Below are positions 1 through 6,605 of a stretch of 30,269 nt of DNA, one piece after another. The DNA is from DAIOHQ01 sp036744635. GTDB taxonomy: Bacteria > Planctomycetota > Phycisphaerae > Tepidisphaerales > Tepidisphaeraceae. A program made the translations under genes and the position numbers. Below the pieces are notes generated by a model that worked only from the letters and a program-made list of their open reading frames with translations, was not told the DNA's origin and ran no database searches. Position 1 is the first letter of the stretch; each line of letters begins with the position of its first letter. The stretch lies in assembly GCA_036744635.1 (NCBI GenBank), contig DAIOHQ010000023.1, positions 1 to 30,269 of the forward strand, given 5' to 3'.

Positions 1-144
1 TGGAAGATCGGCGTGCGGCTTATGGCCGCGTACGCGCGGAATTGCCCACCGCAGGCCCCCCCCCTTGCCCACCGCAGGTGCGGCGCAGTGGCCGGATCGC
101 CGTCCGCAGGACTGCCGTCGGCAGGACCCGCAGGTGTGGCGTGA
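1..144 (+). CDS. 3' end of an unidentified gene (partial)
   Basis: Reading frame 1 is open from the window edge to a TGA at 142-144. It reads WKIGVRLMAAYARN and then a Pro/Ala/Gly-rich tail. The first 14 residues look like an ordinary protein end, while the tail is encoded by GC-rich repeated DNA in which a 14-nt unit (TTGCCCACCGCAGG) occurs at 42-55 and 65-78. The family cannot be recognised from so little sequence. The frame could also be a chance opening. It is on the same strand as the prepilin gene that follows 211 nt later. Confidence 0.25.
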   Translation, partial: WKIGVRLMAAYARNCPPQAPPLAHRRCGAVAGSPSAGLPSAGPAGVA

Positions 145-355
145 GGGTGAATTTTACAGTCGTTTATGGGGGTGATTCTGGCCGCGGGGGATGACGCGTC
201 GGTCGCTGGGGGTGTAACAACAGATTCTGTCGAGAATAGTAATAAGTGGACGCCTTGCGGCGTTGTTCTGTTGGGACAGCGTGCGGGGCCGGGGGGCGGG
301 GCAGCCAGGATGGAACCTTCGCGGCCGGGGAAGTAGGGGGGGCTGAGGTAAGAAT
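145..355. other. Intergenic leader before the prepilin-like gene
   Basis: No convincing gene was seen. A small hairpin (ACGCC-TTGC-GGCGT at 250-263, followed by TGTTCTG) might be a weak terminator for the upstream gene. A Shine-Dalgarno-like GAGGT at 345-349 sits seven nucleotides before the ATG at 356 and supports that start. Confidence 0.35.
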
Positions 356-1120
356 ATGATTGATGTGAAACACGATCGTCGTTCGGCGGGATTCACGCTG
401 GTGGAACTGCTGGTTTGCGTGGGAATTATCGCGCTGCTGATCTCGATGCTGATGCCGGCGCTGCAGCGGGTGCGGGCCCAGGCGAACAGCGTGCAGTGCA
501 AGTCCAACATGGAGCAGATCGGGTATGAATTGCAGATCTACTCGCAGAACAACCGCGACTGGATGTTCCCGGTGGGACCATGGGATGACGTCAAGAAGAA
601 GTACAAGTCATTCGGGACCAACGTCGATCCCAGCGAGCGCTGGATGGTGTATGTGTTCAAGATGAATCTGCCGGAGACGCCATCGATGGACCCGGCGGTA
701 TACACGCCGCCGATCATGCTCTGCCCGTCCGACCTTGAGCCGGCGGCAGCGCATTCCTACATCCTCAACAAGCACCTGGCCAAGTCGCCGGAAGAGCTGA
801 TCAAGTATTCCACCAAGACCAACGGCAAGTCCAAGGATGAGATTGTTTTGATGGGCGAGAAGGTGACGATTGCCCCGGATTATTACATGGAGCTTAGTCC
901 GCAACAGGATGCAGGGGTGCCGGGAAGCCTTGCGCCCTATGATCCGACCAATTCGGAGTTTTTTAAGATTGTTGACCCCTATAAGCATGGCTTGAAGCTC
1001 GGATCGAACTATCTGTACATGGATCTGCACGTGGATACCGATGCGCCCAAGAACGCGGCCGATGCGGTCGACCCGTGGGATCCGAGGACGCCGCCGACTG
1101 GGCCGGTCGAGCGCAGCTAA
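356..1120 (+). CDS. Type IV prepilin-like / type II secretion pseudopilin-like protein
   Basis: This 254-residue protein is a prepilin-like secreted protein. A short basic leader ends at G12, and GFTLVELLVC follows with the conserved Glu at +5 (E17) and a hydrophobic helix to about residue 36. These are the hallmarks of prepilin peptidase processing and N-methylation. After the helix comes VRAQANSVQCKSNMEQIG, typical of the large planctomycete family. Near the C terminus, KHGLKLGSNYLYMDLHVD resembles the H..N..D.HV element of that family. It would be inserted in the inner membrane and then assembled into a pseudopilus or displayed at the surface. The ATG at 356 is supported by GAGGT at 345-349. 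The gene ends 22 nt before the next one, so co-transcription is likely. What each of these many paralogues does in planctomycetes is unknown. Confidence 0.85.
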   Translation: MIDVKHDRRSAGFTLVELLVCVGIIALLISMLMPALQRVRAQANSVQCKSNMEQIGYELQIYSQNNRDWMFPVGPWDDVKKKYKSFGTNVDPSERWMVYVFKMNLPETPSMDPAVYTPPIMLCPSDLEPAAAHSYILNKHLAKSPEELIKYSTKTNGKSKDEIVLMGEKVTIAPDYYMELSPQQDAGVPGSLAPYDPTNSEFFKIVDPYKHGLKLGSNYLYMDLHVDTDAPKNAADAVDPWDPRTPPTGPVERS

Positions 1121-1142
1121 TCCTTTCTGCCAGTGCAACATC

Positions 1143-1988
1143 ATGCAGCCGGGCACACCAAAGCCGCCGCAGTCGGTGCGAGTTCCAGCATGGCTGGGGT
1201 CGTTGGTGATCCTGTGCGCGGCCGGCGCGGGGGGATGGTATCTATGGAAATCGTTCATGGCGCCGGCCAAGCCGGCGGTGGAGATCGTCAGCACCACCCA
1301 GCCATCTGGCGGGGCGGCGGGGGACGCGGGCAGAGCGGGAGGCGCCGGAGGGGCCGGAGGGGCGGGAGGGGGAACGAATCCGCGCGGGGGATGGGGCGTA
1401 CAGCAGCTTGGCCGGGATTATTTTGTTCACGCCGGGGGCAGCACGCTGCAGATCAGCCCCAGGGGCGCCGAAGGATGGAGCTACGGCGCGGATTTTTCCG
1501 CCGGAAATCTGCCGGCCGATGCGCGCATGCTGCTGCTGGCACGGACGTTTCTGCTGAGCAATTCCTACGTTGTCAGCGATCTGGGCGTGAGCGAGGCGCA
1601 AATGGGGCAGTTGAAGAAGCTCACGTCGATGACGCGGGTCGAGCTGGAAGGCAAAGAGCTCGAGCAGATGCGCAAGCATTTTGAGGCGTACCGGCAGGCG
1701 CCCGAAATTGAGCGCGAGGCCCGCGAGCAGAGTTTGTGGCGGGCATTTCGCGACCTGGCCGAGGCGCGCTCGGCCGAGGCGGCGCGGGCGACGGCCGAGC
1801 AGGCCAATGCGGTGAAGACCATCCTGACGGCCGAGCAGATGCGGACGTTTCAGAACCATCTGATCTGGTCGCGCAGGGGAGTGCGCTATCGGATGCCGCC
1901 GGCGACTCGTGCGACATCGCGTCCGTCAACCCGCGCCAGCACCCTTCCCTCCCTGCCCCCCCTTCCAGCGCCGACGACTGCGCCGTAG
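1143..1988 (+). CDS. Membrane-anchored helical protein with Gly/Ala-rich linker
   Basis: I do not recognise the family of this 281-residue protein. It has one N-terminal membrane segment (about residues 14-35, VPAWLGSLVILCAAGAGGWYL) and then a low-complexity Gly/Ala linker (about 55-85), partly encoded by four 9-bp repeats at 1335-1370. The strongly charged helical part (about 145-245) includes ELEGKELEQMRKHFEAYRQ and ILTAEQMRTFQNH. The latter resembles the LTxEQ element of Spy/CpxP-like or heavy-metal-sensor proteins, but only weakly. The C terminus is Pro/Thr/Ser rich. The frame is open further upstream into the prepilin gene; the ATG at 1143 is preferred because it places a short polar stretch before the membrane helix. 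The protein probably projects into the periplasm. Confidence 0.6.
   Translation: MQPGTPKPPQSVRVPAWLGSLVILCAAGAGGWYLWKSFMAPAKPAVEIVSTTQPSGGAAGDAGRAGGAGGAGGAGGGTNPRGGWGVQQLGRDYFVHAGGSTLQISPRGAEGWSYGADFSAGNLPADARMLLLARTFLLSNSYVVSDLGVSEAQMGQLKKLTSMTRVELEGKELEQMRKHFEAYRQAPEIEREAREQSLWRAFRDLAEARSAEAARATAEQANAVKTILTAEQMRTFQNHLIWSRRGVRYRMPPATRATSRPSTRASTLPSLPPLPAPTTAP
1335..1370 (+). repeat. Four 9-bp tandem repeats, GC(G/C)GGAGGN
   Basis: Four units (gcgggaggc, gccggaggg, gccggaggg, gcgggaggg) lie in frame and encode a Gly-Gly-Ala run in the linker of the membrane-anchored protein. Copy number could vary without shifting the frame. Confidence 0.8.
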
Positions 1989-2008
1989 GTGGATGGCCCG
2001 GAAAATTC

Positions 2009-2014
2009 TACAAT
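2009..2014 (+). promoter_or_regulatory. Possible -10 element for aat
   Basis: TACAAT ends eight nucleotides before the aat ATG. If it is used, the transcript would be leaderless or nearly so. No good -35 box was found at the usual distance, so this is tentative. Confidence 0.25.
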
Positions 2015-2022
2015 GCGGGGGC

Positions 2023-2607
2023 ATGATCGACCTGTCTCCGCACATGCTGCTGTCGGCCTACGCGCAGGGCGCGTTTCCCATGGGGGACCGCGACGGCAAG
2101 ATTCGCTGGTACACCGCCGATCCGCGCGGGATCATTCCGCTGGAGTCGTTTCACGTGCCCGGGACGCTGCGGCAGGCGATCCGCCAGCAGCGTTTTGAGA
2201 TTCGCATCAACAGCGATTTTGCCGGCGTGATGCGCGCCTGCATGGAAGGGCGCAAGGATGGCTCGTGGATCAACCAGCGGTTGATCGACGCGTATTCGGC
2301 GCTGCACGAGCTGGGCTTTGCCCACAGCGTCGAGGCGTGGCGAAACGGGGAACTTGCCGGGGGATTGTACGGCGTGAGCCTGGGCGGGGCATTCTTTGGC
2401 GAGAGCATGTTTCGCCGGCAGACCGATGCGTCCAAGGTGGCGCTGGTGGCGCTGGTGGAGCGGCTGCGGGCGCGGGGATATGAGCTGCTGGATACCCAAA
2501 ACGCGACGGCTCACCTGGAGCGATTTGGCTGCGTGGAGATTCCCGCCGAAACATATATGATGCGGCTGGCGCGGGCGCTGCAGACGGAGTGCGCGTTCGT
2601 TGAGTGA
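2023..2607 (+). CDS. aat: Leucyl/phenylalanyl-tRNA--protein transferase
   Basis: Aat transfers Leu or Phe from aminoacyl-tRNA to N-terminal Arg or Lys of target proteins, making a bacterial N-degron that ClpS delivers to ClpAP. Family signatures run the full length: YAQGAFPMG near the N terminus, DPRGIIPLESFH, then GSWINQRLIDAY, LHELGFAHSVEAW, GGLYGVSLGGAFFGESMF, DASKVALVAL, and LLDTQ...HLERFG at the end. At 194 residues it is somewhat shorter than the E. coli enzyme but keeps the catalytic core. ATG 2023 is chosen because MIDLSPHMLLSAYAQGAFPM matches the usual start. An in-frame ATG at 1993 would add ten residues. TACAAT at 2009-2014 lies just before the ATG and could give a nearly leaderless transcript. 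clpS lies 6 nt away, convergent. Confidence 0.93.
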   Translation: MIDLSPHMLLSAYAQGAFPMGDRDGKIRWYTADPRGIIPLESFHVPGTLRQAIRQQRFEIRINSDFAGVMRACMEGRKDGSWINQRLIDAYSALHELGFAHSVEAWRNGELAGGLYGVSLGGAFFGESMFRRQTDASKVALVALVERLRARGYELLDTQNATAHLERFGCVEIPAETYMMRLARALQTECAFVE

Positions 2608-2613
2608 TGCCCA

Positions 2614-2970
2614 TCACTCCGCCGGTTCGATGGTGACGATCAGCCCCTTGGAAGTGAACTGCTCCTGGTAGAGCTCAGCGCGTTCCTTGTGGGTGGTGAG
2701 CAGCAGGGCGACGCCGGTTTTGTCGGCCTCGCGCATGCGGGTGGTGGCATCCTGCTCGTTGAGCGGGGTGAGCATCATGATGGTGTCCACCACGTAATCG
2801 ACGGCGTTGTGGTCGTCGTTATGCAGCAGCACTTTCCACGGCGGCAGCGGCTGCGGCGGCTTGCGCTGCGGCGATTTCTTCGGGGCACGCCTGGGCTTGA
2901 CGACGGCCGTCGTTCCCTGGGAGCTTTCCGCCTCCTCGGACTTCTGCTGGGTTGTCTGTTTCTCGGCCAT
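2614..2970 (-). CDS. clpS: ClpS-type adaptor of Clp protease, with altered binding site
   Basis: ClpS recognises N-terminal Leu, Phe, Tyr or Trp of N-degron substrates and hands them to the Clp unfoldase. The first 45 residues are a charged Lys/Pro/Ser-rich extension. The core then follows: WKVLLHNDDHNAVDYVVDTI (45-64), with N51-D52-D53 matching the Asn-Asp pair that contacts the substrate alpha-amino group. The second contact in E. coli ClpS, a His in the VHxxG element, aligns with D83 in READKTGVA (80-88). The C-terminal part, HKERAELYQEQFTSKGLIVTIEP, keeps the expected helix and strand. The 118-residue length is normal for the family. The gene is convergent with aat, its pathway partner, and divergent from anmK. 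A TATAAT lies 27 nt before the start. Confidence 0.85.
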   Translation of the reverse strand: MAEKQTTQQKSEEAESSQGTTAVVKPRRAPKKSPQRKPPQPLPPWKVLLHNDDHNAVDYVVDTIMMLTPLNEQDATTRMREADKTGVALLLTTHKERAELYQEQFTSKGLIVTIEPAE

Positions 2971-2996
2971 ATCTCGCCTCGCTTGGTGACGATGAC

Positions 2997-3002
2997 ATTA
3001 TA
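2997..3002 (-). promoter_or_regulatory. Candidate -10 box of clpS
   Basis: On the minus strand this reads TATAAT, a perfect -10 hexamer. Transcription would begin near 2990 and give a leader of about 20 nt containing GAGGCGAG before the ATG at 2970. No clear -35 was found; a TTGATT is present but 20 nt upstream. Confidence 0.45.
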
Positions 3003-3107
3003 TGCGCAACCGGCGGCGGGGGAATCAAAAAGTTTTTGCGAAGTACATCGCGGCGCTGCATGACAGTGGCGTTGGATGCGGTTGCTCTTTACATTGCGGC
3101 GATGGCG

Positions 3108-4256
3108 ATGACTCGACTGATCGCGGGGGCGATGAGCGGCACCAGCGCCGACGGGGTGGATGTCGCGATCACGGAAATCAGTGGCAGCGGATTGGAGATG
3201 CGGGCACGGCTGGTGCATCACCATCAGCGCGCCTACGCGCCGGAATTGCGCGGGAAGATTTTTGCTGTGCGCAATGCGGGGGCGGCGGCGCTGGCGGATT
3301 TGGCGGAATTGGGACGGGAAATTTCACTTGTCTATGCCGCTGCGGTGAAAGAGACGCTGGCCGCGGCACGGTTGCAATGCAATGCCTTGGCGGCGATCGC
3401 CGCTCACGGCCAGACACTGTATCACGCCCCGCTGCTCACGATCCAATGGCTGGACCCGGCGTTGCTGGCGGCCGAGACCAATAGCGTGGTGGTGAGCGAT
3501 TTTCGCCGGGCCGACTGCGCCGCCGGCGGGCAGGGAGCGCCGCTGGTGCCGTTTGCCGATTACCTGCTGTTTCGGGATGCCCAGAAGGATCGGGTATTGC
3601 TGAACATCGGCGGCATCGCCAATCTCACCTACATCCCCGCCGGAGCATCCCTCGACGATCTCATCGCCTTTGACACCGGCCCGGGGAACTGTATCAGCGA
3701 TCATCTGTGCCGGACGCACGATGCATCCGGGCCGGGATTCGACGCCGGCGGCGTACTGGCGGAGAAGGGGAAGCCGCATTTTGCGACGGCGTTTTCCATG
3801 GCGCGAAGCAAATACGCTTTCGCCAAACCGCCCAAATCAACGGATGGCCCGGCGATGATCGCGGAATTTCAGCGCATCTCAACCGAGCTTGGATCCGCCG
3901 CATTGCCGCTGGCCGACCTGCTGGCGACGGCCTGCCTCGCAACCGCCTATTCGGTGGAAATGTCGCTCAGTCTCTTTGTCCCACTGTGGCGCGAGAAGGA
4001 GCTGGAGATGATTGTCAGTGGCGGCGGGACGGAGAATCGGTTCTTGATGAGGGAGCTGGAGAAGGCGATTGTGGGCACCAACCCCCGCGTCCGGCTGCTG
4101 GCGATTGAGGCGCTGGGCGTGCCGTCGGCGGCCAAGGAAGCCGTAGCCTTCGCCCTGCTGGGGGCGGCGACGCTCGATGGATTTCCGGCCAACGTCCCAA
4201 GTGCCACCGGCGCGCGGCGGCGTGTGGTGCTGGGATCGGTCACGCCCAAACCCTAG
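3108..4256 (+). CDS. anmK: Anhydro-N-acetylmuramic acid kinase
   Basis: AnmK hydrolyses the 1,6-anhydro ring of anhydro-MurNAc and phosphorylates it to MurNAc-6-phosphate, the second-last step of muropeptide recycling in the cytoplasm. The ATP-binding loop MSGTSADGVDVA is at residues 9-20. The catalytic Asp lies in RRADCAAGGQGAPLVPFADY (D136), and DTGPGN is at 189-194. The C-terminal half holds VSGGGTENRFLMRELE and LGVPSAAKEAVAFALLG, all family hallmarks. Length 382 is usual. The frame stays open upstream to 2952, with in-frame ATGs at 3060 and 3102. ATG 3108 fits the family N terminus best. murQ, which uses the AnmK product, is two genes downstream. Confidence 0.95.
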   Translation: MTRLIAGAMSGTSADGVDVAITEISGSGLEMRARLVHHHQRAYAPELRGKIFAVRNAGAAALADLAELGREISLVYAAAVKETLAAARLQCNALAAIAAHGQTLYHAPLLTIQWLDPALLAAETNSVVVSDFRRADCAAGGQGAPLVPFADYLLFRDAQKDRVLLNIGGIANLTYIPAGASLDDLIAFDTGPGNCISDHLCRTHDASGPGFDAGGVLAEKGKPHFATAFSMARSKYAFAKPPKSTDGPAMIAEFQRISTELGSAALPLADLLATACLATAYSVEMSLSLFVPLWREKELEMIVSGGGTENRFLMRELEKAIVGTNPRVRLLAIEALGVPSAAKEAVAFALLGAATLDGFPANVPSATGARRRVVLGSVTPKP

Positions 4257-4286
4257 AATAATGGCGGGGAATCTGGAGTCTCCAAC

Positions 4287-4766
4287 ATGCCCGACAGACC
4301 GCGCGAAATCACCTTTCGATTCCTGGCCGAGCCCATCGACATGAACTACCGCGGGACGGTGCATGGCGGCACGGCCATGCGCTGGATCGATCAGACCGGA
4401 TATGCCTGCGCCACCGGCTGGTGCGGCCAGTATTGCGTGACGGTTTACGCCGGCGGAATTCGTTTCCTCAAGCCGATTGCGATCAATCATCTCGTCGAGG
4501 TCCACGCCAAGCTGATTTACACCGGCACCTCCAGCATGCACGTGGCGGTCACGGTGTCGTCGGCCAATCCGCGGCAGCAGGTGTTCGAGCGCACCACGCG
4601 CTGCATCGTGGTCTACGTCGCCGTCGATGAGAACGGCCGGCCGATTCCCGTACCCAAATGGATGCCGCTGACGCCGGAGGATGTGGCCTTGGAAAAACAT
4701 GCGGTGAAAGTCATGGAAGTGGCCAAGCAACTCGATGCGGAGATGCCGAAGGAGAAGCAAGAGTGA
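4287..4766 (+). CDS. Hotdog-fold acyl-CoA thioesterase (YciA/BFIT-like)
   Basis: This 159-residue single hotdog domain belongs to the acyl-CoA thioesterase group that hydrolyses acyl-CoA to free acid and CoA. The active-site region N20-YRGTVHGG (to G28) followed by WIDQTGYACA (D35) matches the Asn/His-Gly-Gly...Asp pattern of YciA/BFIT enzymes. AGGIRFLKPI and VAVTVSSANP are the usual later strands, and a charged Lys/Glu tail ends the protein. The substrate cannot be told from the sequence. It starts 30 nt after anmK and overlaps murQ by 4 nt, so it sits inside a recycling operon to which it has no obvious biochemical link. Confidence 0.85.
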   Translation: MPDRPREITFRFLAEPIDMNYRGTVHGGTAMRWIDQTGYACATGWCGQYCVTVYAGGIRFLKPIAINHLVEVHAKLIYTGTSSMHVAVTVSSANPRQQVFERTTRCIVVYVAVDENGRPIPVPKWMPLTPEDVALEKHAVKVMEVAKQLDAEMPKEKQE

Positions 4767-5731
4767 AACAGGACCCCATAAAACATGAAGTCCCCCCATC
4801 TTCATGTTTCACGTTTCACGTTTCATCTCCCGATCGCGCTCATCTTCTCACCGAACAGCCGCTGGCGGCGTCGCGAAATCTGGATGCGATGCCGCTGGAG
4901 CAGGCGGTGGAGTTGATGCACGCGCAGGACCTGGAGTCAGTGCGGGCTGTCGGAGAACAGCGCCCGGCCATCGTCGCCGCGGTGGAACTCGTGGTCGGGC
5001 AGCTTCAGCGCGGCGGACGGCTGATTTACGTCGGCGCGGGGACCTCGGGGAGACTCGGCGTGCTCGATGCATCAGAGTGTCCGCCGACATTCGGCTGCCC
5101 GCCCGAACAGGTGCAGGGGATCATTGCCGGAGGCGACCAAGCGATGTTTCGCTCCCGCGAGGGCGCCGAGGATGATTCCAGCGCCGGAGCGGCGGTCATG
5201 GATGCCAAACAGGTCGGCGCGAACGATGCGGTCATGGGCATCGCCGCCGGGGGAACCACGCCGTTTGTCCATGGGGCATTGCGGCGGGCGCGGGAACTCG
5301 GGGCCAAGACGATATTTCTATCGTGCGTACAACCCGTGGCGGATGAGCCGGCGGTGGATGTTGTCATTCGGCCGCTGACCGGGCCGGAAGTGCTCACCGG
5401 CTCAACTCGGCTCAAGGCCGGCACCGCCACCAAGCTGGTGCTCAACACGATCTCGACGCTGGCGATGGTGCAGTTGGGGAAGGTGTATGAAAACCTGATG
5501 GTCGACCTGCGGGCAACGAATGTGAAGCTGCACGACCGGGCGGCGCGGATCATCGCAGCCGTCAGCGGATGCGGCCGCGAGCGGGCGCGGGAGCTGCTGG
5601 CCGCTGCCGGGGGAGAGGTCAAGCTGGCCATCGTCATGGAAATGCGCGGCGTCGAGGCCGAGCAGGCGGCGGAAATCCTTCACGGCGCCGGCGGGCGGCT
5701 GCGGGCCGCCATCGAAGCTGCGCCTCAATAG
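4763..5731 (+). CDS. murQ: N-acetylmuramic acid 6-phosphate etherase
   Basis: MurQ cleaves the D-lactyl ether of MurNAc-6-phosphate to give GlcNAc-6-phosphate, completing the route begun by AnmK. SIS-domain motifs are clear: LLTEQPLAASRNLD (28-41), GGRLIYVGAGTSGRLGVLDASECPPTFG (84-111, with catalytic-type Glu105), the REGAEDD acidic motif (132-138) and the C-terminal helical part GEVKLAIVMEMRGVEAEQA. Length is 322 residues. The GTG start at 4763 overlaps the thioesterase stop by four bases (GTGA) and has GGAG at 4751-4754, so it is well placed. The codons for residues 7-22 are made of a hairpin plus heptamer repeat (4781-4825), giving a non-conserved N-terminal insert between start and core. 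Confidence 0.94.
   Translation: MKQDPIKHEVPPSSCFTFHVSSPDRAHLLTEQPLAASRNLDAMPLEQAVELMHAQDLESVRAVGEQRPAIVAAVELVVGQLQRGGRLIYVGAGTSGRLGVLDASECPPTFGCPPEQVQGIIAGGDQAMFRSREGAEDDSSAGAAVMDAKQVGANDAVMGIAAGGTTPFVHGALRRARELGAKTIFLSCVQPVADEPAVDVVIRPLTGPEVLTGSTRLKAGTATKLVLNTISTLAMVQLGKVYENLMVDLRATNVKLHDRAARIIAAVSGCGRERARELLAAAGGEVKLAIVMEMRGVEAEQAAEILHGAGGRLRAAIEAAPQ
4781..4825 (+). repeat. Hairpin plus GTTTCAC heptamer repeats inside the murQ 5' end
   Basis: AAACATGAAG (4781-4790) is followed after nine bases by its exact complement CTTCATGTTT (4800-4809). From 4806 the unit GTTTCAC occurs twice, followed by GTTTCA. The DNA is AT-richer than its surroundings and encodes the part of MurQ before the conserved core. 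It looks like an inserted mobile or expanding repeat and could also form an mRNA hairpin just after the start codon. Confidence 0.75.
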
Positions 5732-5810
5732 AAATTCACTCCAGTTGCATCCAATTTTGTCAGCCAGTAGTCTCCGCGCATTGGCTCGATGGCTCCGTCG
5801 GATCATTGCC

Positions 5811-6509
5811 ATGCGAATTATCGTTACGGAATTTCCCAAGTCGGGAGGAAGTTGGCTTACAACTCTGCTGGGCGATGCCTTGGCGCTGCCCAAGCGCGAC
5901 ATCGAAGTGAAGCCGGAGCTGTTCGATCTGCGCCGCCATCCCTGGTACGCCGGCGCGGAGTCCTGGGGCCTGACGGAAAGTTGCGTGATTAAGAGCCACG
6001 AGCTGCCCGACTCGCCCAAGACAGACTTCCCCGCCCGTTACCTGCATCTGATCCGCGATGGCTGTGACGTGGTGGTGTCGATGTACTTTTTCGAAACCGA
6101 ATTCTGCGTCAAGAATGGGATCTACAAGGAATTTGAAGTGCCCTTTGACGTCTATGTGGCACGAACGGCACAGGCGTGGCGCGACTACGTGACCCGCTGG
6201 AGGACCCAGGCCACCAACACGGTGCGTTACGAGGATCTGCTGGCCGACCCGGTGGCAACGGTGCAGAAGGCGCTGCGGCAGCTCGAATTGTCCGCACCAT
6301 TAGAGCGGTTGCGCGCGGCCGTCGAGCAGAACACTGCGGGGAAATTCAGCCAAAAACTCAGCGGGCTGTTTGCCCACAACACCTTCGTGCGCAAGGCCAC
6401 GCGCGGCGACTGGCGCAATCACTTCACCCGCGACAACGCCCAAACTTTCAGGAGCATCGCCGGGGATCTGCTGGTGGAACTGGGATATGAGCAGAATCTC
6501 GATTGGTAG
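5811..6509 (+). CDS. PAPS-dependent sulfotransferase
   Basis: This 232-residue cytosolic-type sulfotransferase is predicted to move a sulfuryl group from PAPS to an acceptor hydroxyl. The 5'-phosphosulfate loop FPKSGGSWL is at 8-16. The 3'-phosphate site is in LIRDGCDVVVSMYFF (R82, S90). YEDLLADP is at 140-147, and the C-terminal PAPS element RKATRGDWRNHFT (194-206) matches the consensus RKGxxGDWKNxFT. No signal peptide was seen. ATG 5811 begins MRIIVTEFPKSGG, the normal family start; the longer frame from 5745 adds an implausible extension. It lies 79 nt after murQ and just before the glycosyltransferase genes, so a glycan or lipid-linked sugar is a reasonable acceptor. The acceptor itself is inferred from position only. 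Confidence 0.88.
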   Translation: MRIIVTEFPKSGGSWLTTLLGDALALPKRDIEVKPELFDLRRHPWYAGAESWGLTESCVIKSHELPDSPKTDFPARYLHLIRDGCDVVVSMYFFETEFCVKNGIYKEFEVPFDVYVARTAQAWRDYVTRWRTQATNTVRYEDLLADPVATVQKALRQLELSAPLERLRAAVEQNTAGKFSQKLSGLFAHNTFVRKATRGDWRNHFTRDNAQTFRSIAGDLLVELGYEQNLDW

Positions 6510-6605
6510 GTGGGCCACCGGGCGATTTTGCCGGAACTTCCGCTTCTGATACCCTCTGCTGGCCATGGTTTGCCGGCCAGGCACGGCGTCATTCAACGAG
6601 AATTT

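Noticed and set aside
6510..6605. GTG at 6510 as the start of the first GT-C-like gene
   Set aside because: It would add 32 residues (MGHRAILPELPLLIPSAGHG and onward) not matched in the paralogue. GTG 6606 gives a similar N-terminal length; ATG 6651 remains possible.
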